DNA from: DASUBN01 sp036000105
Lineage (GTDB): Bacteria > Pseudomonadota > Gammaproteobacteria > Natronospirales > REEB76
NCBI GenBank assembly: GCA_036000105.1
Contig: DASYGE010000004.1
Location: 1 to 64,000, forward strand
DNA: 64,000 bases
Reading direction: 5' to 3'
Shown here piece by piece: positions 1 to 8,402 of the stretch. Below the pieces are notes generated by a model, which was not told the origin of the DNA, searched no databases, and saw nothing but the letters and a program-made list of their open reading frames with translations. Within the stretch, counting starts at the first letter, position 1; each line of letters opens with the position of its first letter. A program made the position numbers and the translations under genes.

Positions 1-59
1 CTCGAACCAACGACCCCCACCATGTCAAGGTGGTGCTCTAACCAGCTGAGCTACGCGCC
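1..59 (-). tRNA. tRNA-Val(GAC), mirror copy, 3' end cut by the window
   Basis: This is the reverse complement of 119-177 and so carries the acceptor 5' strand, D arm, anticodon arm with GAC and part of the T arm. The rest of the T arm and the acceptor 3' strand lie outside the window. It may be a duplicate created by assembly rather than a second gene. Confidence 0.5.
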
Positions 60-177
60 TGAATTATCTACGTCTCTGAAAAATCCTTCCAGGATTTTTC
101 AGAGACGTAGATAATTCAGGCGCGTAGCTCAGCTGGTTAGAGCACCACCTTGACATGGTGGGGGTCGTTGGTTCGAG
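1..177. repeat. Perfect 87-bp inverted repeat around tRNA-Val
   Basis: Bases 1-87 are the exact reverse complement of 91-177, with only TCC (88-90) as spacer. Each arm carries the first 59 bases of a tRNA-Val gene plus 28 bases of its upstream DNA. A perfect, nearly loopless palindrome at the very start of the sequence is a classic sign of a fold-back join at a contig end. A genuine pair of divergent tRNA genes cannot be excluded because the left side is cut. Confidence 0.95.
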
Positions 178-194
178 TCCAATCGCGCCTACCA
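119..194 (+). tRNA. tRNA-Val(GAC)
   Basis: This 76-nt cloverleaf has acceptor strands GGCGCGT and CGCGCCT that pair fully. The anticodon stem CCACC/GGTGG encloses the loop TTGACAT, giving anticodon GAC for valine GUC codons. The T loop is GTTCGAGTC-like, the discriminator is A191, and CCA is encoded at 192-194. It lies 87 bp upstream of thrS on the same strand. Confidence 0.95.
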
Positions 195-281
195 AAATGA
201 TTAGTTTTTAGATTTTGTCTCGTCCAGATAACCCGAAGCACGCGGCCGTTTGTATAGGTCGCCACTGTAAGGAAAGCCACG

Positions 282-2207
282 ATGATCGCCATCACGCTCC
301 CCGACGGTTCCAAACGCGAATTCCCCAAGCCCGTGACGGTCGCCGAAGTAGCCGCCAACATCGGCCCCGGCCTCGCCAAGGCGGCCCTCGCCGGCAAGGT
401 GGACGGCAAGGTGGTGGATACCTCTTTCGTCATCGACCACGATGCCCCCTTGAGCATCATCACCGAGCGTGATGCCGAGGGCCTCGACGTCATCCGTCAT
501 TCCACGGCCCACTTGCTGGCCCAGGCGGTGAAGCAGCTGTTCCCGGAAGCCCAGGTGACCATCGGCCCCGTGATCGAGGACGGCTTCTACTACGACTTCG
601 CCTACAAGCGCCCCTTCACCACCGAAGACCTGGCCGCCATCGAGAAACGCATGGAGGAGCTGGCCGCCGCCGACCAGACGGTCACCCGCAGCGTCATGCC
701 CCGCGATGCGGCGGTGAAGTTCTTCCGGGACATGGGCGAGAAGTACAAGGCGGAGATCATCAGTAGCATCCCGGCAGACCAGCACATCTCGCTGTACCGG
801 CAGGGCGACTTCATCGACCTGTGCCGCGGCCCCCACGTACCCAGCACCGGCAAGCTCAAGGCCTTCAAGCTCATGAAGGTGGCCGGCGCCTATTGGCGCG
901 GCGATTCCAAGAACGAGATGCTGCAGCGCATCTACGGCACCGCCTGGACCGACAAGAAATCCCTGCAAGCCTATCTCACGCGTCTCGAGGAAGCCGAGAA
1001 GCGCGACCACCGGCGCATCGGCCGGGAACTGGACCTGTTCCATAACCAGGAAGAGGCGCCGGGCATGGTGTTCTGGCATCCCCGCGGCTGGGCTCTCTGG
1101 CAGCAGGTGGAGCAGTACATGCGCCGTGTGTATGCCGACAACGGCTACCACGAAGTGCGCGGCCCCCAGATCATGGACAAGAGCATCTGGGAGAAGACCG
1201 GCCACTGGCAGAACTTCCGCGAGAACATGTTCATCACCCACTCCGAGGAGCGGGACTTCGCCATCAAGCCCATGAACTGCCCGGGCCATATCCTCATCTA
1301 CAAGCACGGCCTGAAGAGCTACCGGGACCTGCCCCTGCGCTTCGGCGAGTTCGGCTCCTGCCATCGCAACGAGCCCTCGGGTGCCTTGCACGGCCTCATG
1401 CGGGTGCGCGGTTTCACCCAGGACGACGGCCACGTGTTCTGCACCGAAGACCAGATCCAGCAGGAATGCGCCGACTTCACCCTGCTGTTGCAGCGGGTGT
1501 ACAAGGACTTCGGCTTCACCGAGATCATCTACAAGGTGGCCACGCGCCCGGCCAACCGGGTGGGCGAGGACGCGCTCTGGGATAAGGCCGAGAAGGCCTT
1601 GATGGAATCCTTGAAGGCTTCCGGCTGCCCCTTCGATATATCGCCGGGGGAGGGTGCCTTCTACGGCCCCAAGATCGAGTACTCCCTCAAAGACGCCATC
1701 GGCCGGGTCTGGCAGTGCGGCACCATGCAGGTGGACTTCAACATGCCGGGGGCCCTGGGAGCCGAGTACGTGGGCGTGGACGGGGCCAAGCACGTACCCG
1801 TGATGCTGCACCGGGCCATCATCGGTTCCATGGAGCGCTTCCTCGGCATCCTCATCGAACACCACACCGGCCGTTTCCCGGCCTGGCTCGCCCCGGTGCA
1901 GGCGGTGGTGCTCACCATCACCGACCGGCAGGCGGAATTCGCCAAAAAAGCCGCAGAAACCCTGAAAACCCATGGGAATCAGGGATTTCGGGTGGAATCC
2001 GACTTGAGGAATGAGAAGATAGGCTTTAAAATACGCGAACATACGCTCCAGCGCGTCCCCTACCTTCTGGTGGTGGGCGACAAGGAGATGGAATCGGGTT
2101 CCGTGGCGGTGCGTACACGCGAAGGCCAGGACCTGGGCAGCCTCAAGCTTGAGGACTTCGCCCGGCGTCTCGAGTCTGAGGTGGCAAGCCGCGGAGTGTC
2201 AGCCTGA
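282..2207 (+). CDS. thrS: Threonine--tRNA ligase
   Basis: This cytoplasmic class II aminoacyl-tRNA synthetase charges tRNA-Thr. At 641 aa it has the usual full length. The order is an N-terminal TGS domain (about 1-61), the editing domain with an HSTAH histidine motif (about 73-77), the catalytic core (about 240-530) with the zinc-ligand region KPMNCPGH (about 329-336), and a C-terminal anticodon-binding domain. The ATG at 282 is preceded by AAGGAAAG at a good distance. It heads the conserved thrS-infC-rpmI-rplT cluster. In other bacteria thrS can autoregulate through its mRNA leader; that was not tested here. Confidence 0.98.
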   Translation: MIAITLPDGSKREFPKPVTVAEVAANIGPGLAKAALAGKVDGKVVDTSFVIDHDAPLSIITERDAEGLDVIRHSTAHLLAQAVKQLFPEAQVTIGPVIEDGFYYDFAYKRPFTTEDLAAIEKRMEELAAADQTVTRSVMPRDAAVKFFRDMGEKYKAEIISSIPADQHISLYRQGDFIDLCRGPHVPSTGKLKAFKLMKVAGAYWRGDSKNEMLQRIYGTAWTDKKSLQAYLTRLEEAEKRDHRRIGRELDLFHNQEEAPGMVFWHPRGWALWQQVEQYMRRVYADNGYHEVRGPQIMDKSIWEKTGHWQNFRENMFITHSEERDFAIKPMNCPGHILIYKHGLKSYRDLPLRFGEFGSCHRNEPSGALHGLMRVRGFTQDDGHVFCTEDQIQQECADFTLLLQRVYKDFGFTEIIYKVATRPANRVGEDALWDKAEKALMESLKASGCPFDISPGEGAFYGPKIEYSLKDAIGRVWQCGTMQVDFNMPGALGAEYVGVDGAKHVPVMLHRAIIGSMERFLGILIEHHTGRFPAWLAPVQAVVLTITDRQAEFAKKAAETLKTHGNQGFRVESDLRNEKIGFKIREHTLQRVPYLLVVGDKEMESGSVAVRTREGQDLGSLKLEDFARRLESEVASRGVSA

Positions 2208-2255
2208 ACCAAGCCTATGGGCCCCAGAGGGGCGAGGCGGTTCAGGTTTATTTTT

Positions 2256-2271
2256 GGAGGATCATCTAATC
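2256..2271 (+). promoter_or_regulatory. infC Shine-Dalgarno and AUC start codon
   Basis: GGAGG at 2256-2260 is followed 8 nt later by ATC. This strong ribosome site paired with a discriminated start codon is the signature of IF-3 autoregulation. It decides the infC start because no standard start codon is in frame nearby. Confidence 0.85.
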
Positions 2272-2790
2272 AGCTCTGAGAAGCGCGCCCGGCGAAACGG
2301 GGAGATCACGTCGCCTAAGGTCCGGGTCATCGGCCCGGACAACCAGCAGATCGGAATCATGTTCACCCGCGAGGCCATCCAGTACGCCACCGAGCATGGC
2401 CAGGATCTCGTCGAGGTATCACCCACGGCGGATCCGCCGGTGTGCCGGGTGATGGATTACGGCAAGTATCTCTTCGAACTGAACAAGAAGCAGCAGACGG
2501 CGCGCAAGAAGCAGAAGCAGATACAGGTCAAGGAAGTGAAGTTCCGTCCCACGACGGACGAGGGCGATTACCAGATCAAGTTGCGTAACCTGATCCGCTT
2601 CCTCACCGAAGGTGACAAGGCTAAGGTGACCCTGAGGTACCGCGGACGCGAGTTGCTGCATCAGGATATCGGCGTCGGCATCCTGGAGCGCATCAAGAAG
2701 GATCTGGAAGAAGTGGGCCAGGTGGAGCAGTTCCCCCGGCTCGAGGGCAAACAGATGGTGATGATCATCGGCCCGAAACGCAAATCGTGA
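2269..2790 (+). CDS. infC: Translation initiation factor IF-3, non-canonical AUC start
   Basis: IF-3 binds the 30S subunit, prevents 70S association and proofreads start codons. The 173-aa product has the family landmarks NGEI near the N terminus, PPVCRVMDYGK, the lysine-rich linker, IQVKEVKFRP and EGDYQIKLRNLIRFL. No ATG, GTG or TTG lies where the protein begins. The strong Shine-Dalgarno GGAGG (2256-2260) sits 8 nt before ATC at 2269-2271, giving a product that starts fMet-SSEKRARRNGEI. Rare start codons (AUU, AUC, AUA) are known for infC and allow IF-3 to repress its own translation. Reading on to an upstream ATG at 2149 would overlap thrS and add non-homologous residues. Confidence 0.95.
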   Translation: MSSEKRARRNGEITSPKVRVIGPDNQQIGIMFTREAIQYATEHGQDLVEVSPTADPPVCRVMDYGKYLFELNKKQQTARKKQKQIQVKEVKFRPTTDEGDYQIKLRNLIRFLTEGDKAKVTLRYRGRELLHQDIGVGILERIKKDLEEVGQVEQFPRLEGKQMVMIIGPKRKS

Positions 2791-2919
2791 TTTTTCAGCG
2801 CTGAGAGTAAGAAGGTAGAGCAACAAAAGTGGTCGGGGTTATCCCTTCCACCCCTGGCAAACACCTCAACGCCGCTTAGAGCGGGGCCAGGCAATTAGTG
2901 ATGCAATCAGGAGTTTGAC

Positions 2920-3117
2920 ATGCCCAAGATCAAGACAAACCGCGCCGCGGCCAAGCGCTTTCGCGCCACCGCCAGCGGCAAGTACAAGCGTGGCCAGTCG
3001 CACAAGCGCCACATCCTCACCAAGAAAAGCAGCAAGCGCAAGCGTCAGCTTCGCGGCTCGACGCTCGTGGTCCCCCAGGATCACTTCCGCGTCAAGCAGA
3101 TGCTGCCGTACTCATAA
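2920..3117 (+). CDS. rpmI: 50S ribosomal protein L35
   Basis: This 65-aa, very basic protein starts MPKIKTNRAAAKRF, which is diagnostic for L35 of the large ribosomal subunit. It has a good Shine-Dalgarno (CAGGAG) just before the ATG. It lies 129 bp after infC and 15 bp before rplT. In other gammaproteobacteria L20 represses rpmI-rplT translation through the upstream RNA. The 2791-2919 spacer is where such a leader would lie, but I could not fold it with confidence. Confidence 0.98.
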   Translation: MPKIKTNRAAAKRFRATASGKYKRGQSHKRHILTKKSSKRKRQLRGSTLVVPQDHFRVKQMLPYS

Positions 3118-3132
3118 GGGGAGGATAGAAAC

Positions 3133-3489
3133 ATGGCACGCGTAAAACGTTCCGTCACCAGCCGCGCCAAGCACAAGAAGACGCTTGGTCGCGCCAAGGG
3201 CTATTACAACGCCCGCCGCAAGAATATCCGCACCGCCAAGCAGGCGGTGATGAAAGCGGGTCAGTATGCCTTCCGCGACCGTCGCGCCCTCAAGCGTGAC
3301 ATGCGCGGCCTGTGGATCGCCCGTATCAACGCCGCAGCGCGCTTGAGCGGACTCTCCTACAGCCGATTTATGAACGGCCTGAAGAAGGCGAAGATCGACC
3401 TGGACCGCAAGGTGCTGGCCGACATCGCCGTCTTCGACAAGGCCGGTTTCGCCGCGCTCGCAGAGAAAGCGAAAGCCAGCTTAGCCTGA
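3133..3489 (+). CDS. rplT: 50S ribosomal protein L20
   Basis: This 118-aa basic protein starts MARVKRSVTSRAKHKK and contains GYYNARRKNIRTAKQAVMKA and the C-terminal YSRFMNGLKKA block, all typical of L20. L20 binds 23S rRNA early in 50S assembly and is the usual translational repressor of its own operon. The Shine-Dalgarno is GGGGAGGA. It is the last gene before the terminator at 3534-3570. Confidence 0.98.
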   Translation: MARVKRSVTSRAKHKKTLGRAKGYYNARRKNIRTAKQAVMKAGQYAFRDRRALKRDMRGLWIARINAAARLSGLSYSRFMNGLKKAKIDLDRKVLADIAVFDKAGFAALAEKAKASLA

Positions 3490-3533
3490 CGATGATGAGG
3501 TGGCCTGACAGAGGTCACCGGCATACGAGCGAG

Positions 3534-3570
3534 GGGAAAGGCCTTTGAAAAGCCTTTCCCTTTGTTTTTG
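3534..3570 (+). terminator. Rho-independent terminator after rplT
   Basis: A 9-bp perfect stem GGGAAAGGC/GCCTTTCCC (3534-3542 with 3552-3560) is followed by TTTGTTTTTG. It ends the thrS-infC-rpmI-rplT transcript and separates it from pheST. Confidence 0.88.
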
Positions 3571-3658
3571 GGCGCACTAAAAATGGATCTTTCGTACTCT
3601 GGTAGTCTGGGATGGTGATGAGCACTGCGCTTCGCTATCCTGCTTCGCTGGTGGCACA

Positions 3659-3699
3659 GGGCGGACGTCCTGTCCGCCCGCTCGCCATATATGGCGAGC
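3659..3699. repeat. Double-palindrome intergenic repeat, copy A
   Basis: A 21-nt hairpin (GGGCGGAC, loop GTCCT, GTCCGCCC; 3659-3679) is followed directly by a 20-bp perfect palindrome (3680-3699, GCTCGCCATA and its complement). The same 21+20 arrangement occurs at 32366-32406. The rest of the 3571-3782 gap holds no gene that I can see. Confidence 0.75.
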
Positions 3700-3782
3700 C
3701 CGGTTGCTCGGCAGTCCGTGCCTCGCCAGAGTCTAAAATCTCTCATTTTTAGGGCACCCAAACTAAGATTAAGAATCGGGGT

Positions 3783-4808
3783 ATGAGCAAAGAACTCGAA
3801 AATTTGGTGGCCGAAGCCGAGGCCCGCATCGCGGCCTGCGGCAGCCTCGCGGCCCTGGACGAGGCGCGGGTGCATTACCTCGGCAAGAAGGGCGTGCTCA
3901 CCGAACAGCTGAAGGCCCTGGGCAAGCTGTCCGCCGCCGAGCGGCCCGCCGCAGGCCAGCGCATCAACGAGGCCAAGCAGAGCGTCGGCGAGGCACTGGA
4001 TACCCGCAAACGGGTGCTGGAGCAGGCGGATCTCGCCGGCAAGCTCGCCCAGGAAGCGGTGGACGTGAGCCTGCCGGGCCGCGGTCAGGAAGCGGGCGGC
4101 TTGCATCCTTCCACCCGCATCCTGGAACGCATCCAGGCGCTGTTCGAGCGCATGGGTTTCCGCATGGAGACAGGGCCCGAGATCGAGGACGAGTTCCATA
4201 ACTTCGACGCCCTCAACTTCAAGCCCGACCATCCGGCGCGGGCCGAGATGGACACTTTCTACCTGAAAGACCGGCCCTTCCTGCTGCGCACCCATACTTC
4301 GCCGGTACAGATCCGCGCCATGCTGAAGTCCGGCGCGCCCATCCGCATCATCGCCGCCGGGCGTACCTATCGCCACGATTACGACGTGACCCACACACCC
4401 ATGTTCCACCAGGTGGAAGGCTTGCTGGTGGACGAGGGTGTCAGCATGGCGCATCTGCGCGGCACCCTCACGGATTTCATGCAGCGCTTCTTCGAGCAGG
4501 ATGACCTGCGCATACGTTTCCGGCCCTCGTACTTCCCCTTCGTGGAACCGGGCGCCGAAGTGGATATCAGCTGCATCTTCTGCTACGGCCAGGGCTGCCG
4601 GGTCTGCAAGCAGAGCGGTTGGCTGGAAGTGCTGGGCTGCGGCATGGTGCACCCCAACGTGCTCAAGGCCTGCCGCATCGATCCGGAGCGCTATACGGGC
4701 TGGGCCTTCGGCATGGGTGTGGAGCGCCTAGGCATGCTGCGCTATGGCATAGACGACATCCGCATGAACTACGACAACGACCTGCGCTTCCTGCGCCAGT
4801 TCCGCTGA
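3783..4808 (+). CDS. pheS: Phenylalanine--tRNA ligase alpha subunit
   Basis: This is the catalytic alpha chain of the alpha2-beta2 PheRS. The 341-aa product has an N-terminal coiled-coil arm (about 1-85) and a class II catalytic core with HPSTRI, FRPSYFPFVEPGAEVDI (motif 2 region) and GMGVERLGMLRYGI (motif 3). Length and motifs are normal. The ATG at 3783 directly follows a GGGGT stretch; there is no strong Shine-Dalgarno. pheT follows after 13 bp. Confidence 0.98.
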   Translation: MSKELENLVAEAEARIAACGSLAALDEARVHYLGKKGVLTEQLKALGKLSAAERPAAGQRINEAKQSVGEALDTRKRVLEQADLAGKLAQEAVDVSLPGRGQEAGGLHPSTRILERIQALFERMGFRMETGPEIEDEFHNFDALNFKPDHPARAEMDTFYLKDRPFLLRTHTSPVQIRAMLKSGAPIRIIAAGRTYRHDYDVTHTPMFHQVEGLLVDEGVSMAHLRGTLTDFMQRFFEQDDLRIRFRPSYFPFVEPGAEVDISCIFCYGQGCRVCKQSGWLEVLGCGMVHPNVLKACRIDPERYTGWAFGMGVERLGMLRYGIDDIRMNYDNDLRFLRQFR

Positions 4809-4821
4809 CCAGGGCACACAC

Positions 4822-7191
4822 ATGAAGATCAGCGAGACCTGGCTGAAAGAATTCGTGGCGGTGGACGCGGACGCCGCTGAGATCGCCGAGCGCTTGAGCT
4901 TCGCCGGCATCGAAGTGGCGGCGGTGACGCCCGCCATCCCCGCGTTCCAGAAGGTGATCGTGGGCAAGGTGGAGAAGCTTAGCGCCCATCCCTCGGCAGA
5001 CAAGCTCCAGGTCTGCCAGGTGGAGACGGGCAAGGGCGCACTCATACAGATCGTCTGCGGCGCTGCCAACGTGCAGGTCGGGATGAAAGCGCCGGTGATC
5101 CTGGTGGGCGGGCAACTGCCTGACGGCACGGTCATCACGCAGGCGGCCCTACGGGGCGTGGCATCCCACGGCATGCTGTGTTCCGCGAAGGAACTCGGCC
5201 TCTCGGAAGAGGCTACGGGCCTCATGGTATTACCGGACGATGCGCCTCTCGGTACTGATCTAAGGGCCTATCTCGGTGGTGACGATGAGGTCATCGAGAT
5301 CGAGATCACCCCGAACCGGGGCGATTGCTTAGGCGTGCTCGGCCTCGCGCGAGAACTGGGCGCGCTCTACGATCTGCCGCTCAAGCTCGCGGATCTGGCT
5401 GCCATCCCGGCGGCCATCAAGGATACTTTCCCTGTCGAGAACAAGGCTCCGGAAGCCTGCCCCTCCTACGGTGGGCGGGTGCTGAAGGGTCTGCGTGCCG
5501 ACGCCGTGACACCGCCCTGGATGCGCGAGCGCCTGCGCCGGGCCGGCTTGCGCAGCGTGAATCCGGTGGTGGATGTGACCCAGTACGTGATGCTGGAACT
5601 CGGCCAGCCCATGCATGCCTACGATCTCAAGAAGCTGAGTGGCGGCATCGTGGTGCGCATGGCCAAAGCCGGCGAGAAGGTGAAGCTCCTGAACGGCGGC
5701 GTCTACGACACCCAGCCGGACCTCCTCGTCATCGCCGATCATGAGCGCCTGCAGGGGCTCGCCGGCATCATGGGCGGTGGTGAATCGAGCGTGCAGCTTG
5801 GCACCACCGATATCTTCCTGGAAGCGGCGTATTTCACGCCCGCCAGCGTCAGCGGCCGGCCGCGCCGGCTGGACCTGCTCACGGATGCTGCGTACCGCTT
5901 CGAACGGGGCGTGGATCCGGCGGGCCAGGCGCGGGCCCTGGAACGCGCCACCCAATTATTGATGCAGATCGCCGGCGGCCAGCCGGGACCGGTGACGGTC
6001 CACGAGACGAAGAGGGCCGTCCAGAAACCCGTGCCGCTGCGCCGGGCTCGCCTCAGTGCCTTGCTCGGCATCCAGGTAGGGGATGCGGAGGTGGCGCGCA
6101 TCCTCACGCGCCTTGGTTTCGGACTCAAGACCGATAAGGAGGGCTGGAGCGCCACCGTCCCCAGCCATCGCTTCGATATCGAGATCGAGGAAGACCTCAT
6201 CGAGGAAGTGGGACGCATCCATGGTTACGACCATATCCCGCCCCTCCAGTACCCCAGCAGTCAGGGCATGGACCGGCTGCCGGCAGCCCAGGGGGACGTA
6301 AGGCGCCTGCGCCAGGTGCTGGTGGACCGGGGCTACCAGGAAGTGGTGACCTATAGCTTCGTGGACGGAGCCCGCCAGAAGCAGCTGCATGGCAGCGCAG
6401 GCTTGCCCCTCGCCAACCCCATCACCGCCGAGATGACCGAGATGCGCCTGGGGCTTTGGCAGGGCCTGCTCAAGGCTTTGCATTACAACCTGAGCCGCCA
6501 GGAAAACCGCGTCCGCATCTTCGAGACTGGTTTGAGGTTTACGCTGCAAGATGATGTAATTAAACAAGAAAATGTCATCGCTGGACTGATATCCGGACCC
6601 CAATTCCCGCTCCAATGGGGTCTCAAGGAGAAAGCCGCCGATTTCGCCGATCTCAAGGGCGATATAGAGGCTCTTTTGGCCTTTTCGGGCCTCAATGGGC
6701 AGCTCCAGGCCGAAAATGCCCCCCATCCGGCCCTGCATCCCGGCCAGACCGCATGCCTCAAGCTCAACGGGGTAGAGTTGGGCTGGATGGGCGCATTGCA
6801 CCCGGGAGTGGCCCAGAGCCTGGACCTGTCCCAGGGTGCCTATCTGTTCGAACTGCTCCTGGAGCCGCTTTTACGGGGCAAAATACCCGCTTTTGAGGCC
6901 ATTTCCCGCTTTCCGGCCCTGCGCCGGGATCTGGCGGTGGTTGTGGAGGAAAAGGTCTCGGCCGCCGAGCTTCTGGCGGGGGCCCGGGAGGCCGCTGGCG
7001 CCCTGCTGCAGGACGTCAGAATCTTCGATATCTACCGCGGAAAGGGCATAGATTCTGGTCGAAAAAGCGTCGCTTTAGGCTTGATTTTACAAGACTCTTC
7101 GCGCACTCTTACTGATGAAGACGCAGATGCGGCTATGGCCCGGGTGGCCGACCGCCTGCGGCGGGGTTTGGGAGCCACAATAAGAGATTAG
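4822..7191 (+). CDS. pheT: Phenylalanine--tRNA ligase beta subunit
   Basis: The beta chain of PheRS provides editing and tRNA binding. The 789-aa product begins MKISETWLKEFV and contains an EMAP-II-like tRNA-binding domain (about 40-150), the B3/B4 editing domain (about 215-390), the B5 domain (about 400-475) and a C-terminal ferredoxin-fold anticodon-binding domain (about 695-788). It is full length. It is followed by ihfA with a 3-bp gap, the classical pheST-ihfA arrangement of gammaproteobacteria. Confidence 0.98.
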   Translation: MKISETWLKEFVAVDADAAEIAERLSFAGIEVAAVTPAIPAFQKVIVGKVEKLSAHPSADKLQVCQVETGKGALIQIVCGAANVQVGMKAPVILVGGQLPDGTVITQAALRGVASHGMLCSAKELGLSEEATGLMVLPDDAPLGTDLRAYLGGDDEVIEIEITPNRGDCLGVLGLARELGALYDLPLKLADLAAIPAAIKDTFPVENKAPEACPSYGGRVLKGLRADAVTPPWMRERLRRAGLRSVNPVVDVTQYVMLELGQPMHAYDLKKLSGGIVVRMAKAGEKVKLLNGGVYDTQPDLLVIADHERLQGLAGIMGGGESSVQLGTTDIFLEAAYFTPASVSGRPRRLDLLTDAAYRFERGVDPAGQARALERATQLLMQIAGGQPGPVTVHETKRAVQKPVPLRRARLSALLGIQVGDAEVARILTRLGFGLKTDKEGWSATVPSHRFDIEIEEDLIEEVGRIHGYDHIPPLQYPSSQGMDRLPAAQGDVRRLRQVLVDRGYQEVVTYSFVDGARQKQLHGSAGLPLANPITAEMTEMRLGLWQGLLKALHYNLSRQENRVRIFETGLRFTLQDDVIKQENVIAGLISGPQFPLQWGLKEKAADFADLKGDIEALLAFSGLNGQLQAENAPHPALHPGQTACLKLNGVELGWMGALHPGVAQSLDLSQGAYLFELLLEPLLRGKIPAFEAISRFPALRRDLAVVVEEKVSAAELLAGAREAAGALLQDVRIFDIYRGKGIDSGRKSVALGLILQDSSRTLTDEDADAAMARVADRLRRGLGATIRD

Positions 7192-7194
7192 CCC

Positions 7195-7497
7195 ATGGCG
7201 CTGACCAAAGCGGAGATGGCCGAAGCCCTGTTCGCAGAGCTCGGCCTGAACAAGCGGGAAGCCAAGGAACTGGTGGACCTGTTCTTCGAGGAGGTCCGCC
7301 TGGCCCTGGCCGAGGGTCGCCAGGTGAAGCTCTCGGGTTTCGGCAATTTCGACCTCAGAAACAAGAATCAGAGGCCGGGGCGCAACCCCAAGACCGGAGA
7401 GGAGATCCCCATCACCGCCCGCCGGGTGGTGACGTTCCGTCCGGGTCAGAAGCTCAAAGCACGGGTGGAGACATATGCTGGAAGCCGGGAACAATAG
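7195..7497 (+). CDS. ihfA: Integration host factor alpha subunit
   Basis: IHF is a sequence-specific DNA-bending heterodimer used in recombination, replication and transcription. This 100-aa HU-fold protein starts MALTKAEMAEALFAELGLNKREAKELVD and carries the beta-arm motif with RNPKTGEEIPI, the conserved proline that intercalates in DNA. Position directly after pheT identifies it as the alpha rather than the beta subunit. Confidence 0.97.
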   Translation: MALTKAEMAEALFAELGLNKREAKELVDLFFEEVRLALAEGRQVKLSGFGNFDLRNKNQRPGRNPKTGEEIPITARRVVTFRPGQKLKARVETYAGSREQ

Positions 7498-7831
7498 CGA
7501 ACTCCCCCCGATCCCGGGCAAGCGCTACTTCACCATCGGCGAGGTCAGCGACTTGTGTGGGGTCAAACCCCACGTGCTGCGCTATTGGGAGCAGGAATTC
7601 CCGCAGCTGAAGCCCGTGAAACGCCGCGGCAACCGCCGCTATTACCAGCGCCATGACGTGCTGGTCATCCGCCAGATCCGCAGCCTCCTGTACGAACAGG
7701 GCTTCACCATCGGTGGCGCCCGCCAGCAGCTGTCCAGCGACGGAGCTAAGCAAGATATTACCCAGAGCCACCAGATCGTGCGCCAGATGCGCGTCGAGCT
7801 GGACGAGCTTCTGCAGATCCTCAAGCGTTAA
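7475..7831 (+). CDS. MerR-family transcriptional regulator
   Basis: The 118-aa protein has an N-terminal MerR winged helix-turn-helix (KRYFTIGEVSDLCGVKPHVLRYWEQEFPQ, about 11-39) and a short helical C terminus without the metal-binding cysteines of MerR or CueR. Its start overlaps the end of ihfA by 23 bp. An uncharacterised MerR protein in this exact position (pheT-ihfA-merR-tRNA-Pro) is widely conserved in gammaproteobacteria. The ligand and targets are unknown. Confidence 0.9.
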   Translation: MLEAGNNSELPPIPGKRYFTIGEVSDLCGVKPHVLRYWEQEFPQLKPVKRRGNRRYYQRHDVLVIRQIRSLLYEQGFTIGGARQQLSSDGAKQDITQSHQIVRQMRVELDELLQILKR

Positions 7832-7880
7832 TCTCGGGTTCCGCCCGGAGCCTGGTTCGAGTATCATTCGCCTGTCTTTT

Positions 7881-7897
7881 CCGGGCTTACAGCCCGG
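7881..7897. repeat. Small hairpin between the merR-type gene and tRNA-Pro
   Basis: CCGGGCT/AGCCCGG with a TAC loop sits 50 bp after the MerR gene. It is followed by TTCTC rather than a real T-run, so it is at best a weak terminator. Confidence 0.4.
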
Positions 7898-7912
7898 TTC
7901 TCAAGCCTTAGT

Positions 7913-7989
7913 CGGGGCGTAGCGCAGTCTGGTAGCGCACTTGCATGGGGTGCAAGGGGTCGGAGGTTCAAATCCTCTCGTCCCGACCA
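7913..7989 (+). tRNA. tRNA-Pro(GGG)
   Basis: This 77-nt cloverleaf has acceptor strands CGGGGCG and CGTCCCG. The anticodon stem CTTGC/GCAAG holds the loop ATGGGGT, giving anticodon GGG for proline CCC codons. The T arm is GGAGGTTCAAATCCTCT, and CCA is encoded at 7987-7989. Its 3' end appears to have served as an integration site, because fragments of it recur downstream. Confidence 0.96.
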
Positions 7990-8260
7990 ATTTACCTTCC
8001 AAAGAAACTCGTGGGTGGGGCAGGGCATAAGGTCTTTCCCTGCGCAGAGGATTTGAACCTCCGACGGCCTTATATTTCAGGGGTCGGGAGGTTCAATTTC
8101 CCGCTCCACTATCCTGTTCCGCGGGAAATCCCAGGTCGGGCATCCATGCCCTCCCGCTCGGCGCTATGCGCCTCGCCCTCTCGTCCCGACTAAAGAGGGC
8201 GGGACTGGGTGATTAAGGGATTTGAACCTCCTCAGAGGTTCACTTTCGCCCTAGGCTTTC
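7990..8260. mobile_element. Integration scar with tRNA-Pro T-arm fragments
   Basis: This gene-free stretch is a patchwork of tRNA-Pro pieces. Bases 8046-8065 are an exact inverted copy of T-arm bases 7959-7978. Bases 8082-8108 hold a diverged direct T-arm-like piece. Bases about 8177-8190 repeat the tRNA 3' end (CCTCTCGTCCCGAC), and 8221-8242 form another GAACCTC/GAGGTTC inverted pair. A degraded double hairpin (8134-8177) lies inside. Repeated insertion and excision at tRNA-Pro is the simplest reading; no integrase remains in view. Confidence 0.65.
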
Positions 8261-8402
8261 CTTGCTCCGGGTGAAAGGCCGGGCGGTAGTGGGTCAGTTT
8301 CAAGGACAAATTCTTAAAGTAGGCGGTTTACGCCGAATTAGACTGATTCCAATCTGTGAACCCTTATTGTCAAAAACACTGATCTGGTGCCATGCTGAAG
8401 AT

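Noticed and set aside
201..2042. 613-aa open frame on the minus strand opposite thrS
   Set aside because: It is fully antisense to a clear thrS gene; the residues are His/Leu/Gly/Val-rich codon mirror sequence, and no family motif is present.
2149..2268. ATG-initiated N-terminal extension of infC
   Set aside because: It overlaps thrS, lacks a ribosome site and adds about 40 non-homologous residues; the GGAGG-ATC start fits IF-3 length.
3571..3782. Phenylalanine attenuator/leader peptide before pheS
   Set aside because: The short frame there contains no run of Phe codons and the hairpins belong to an intergenic repeat.
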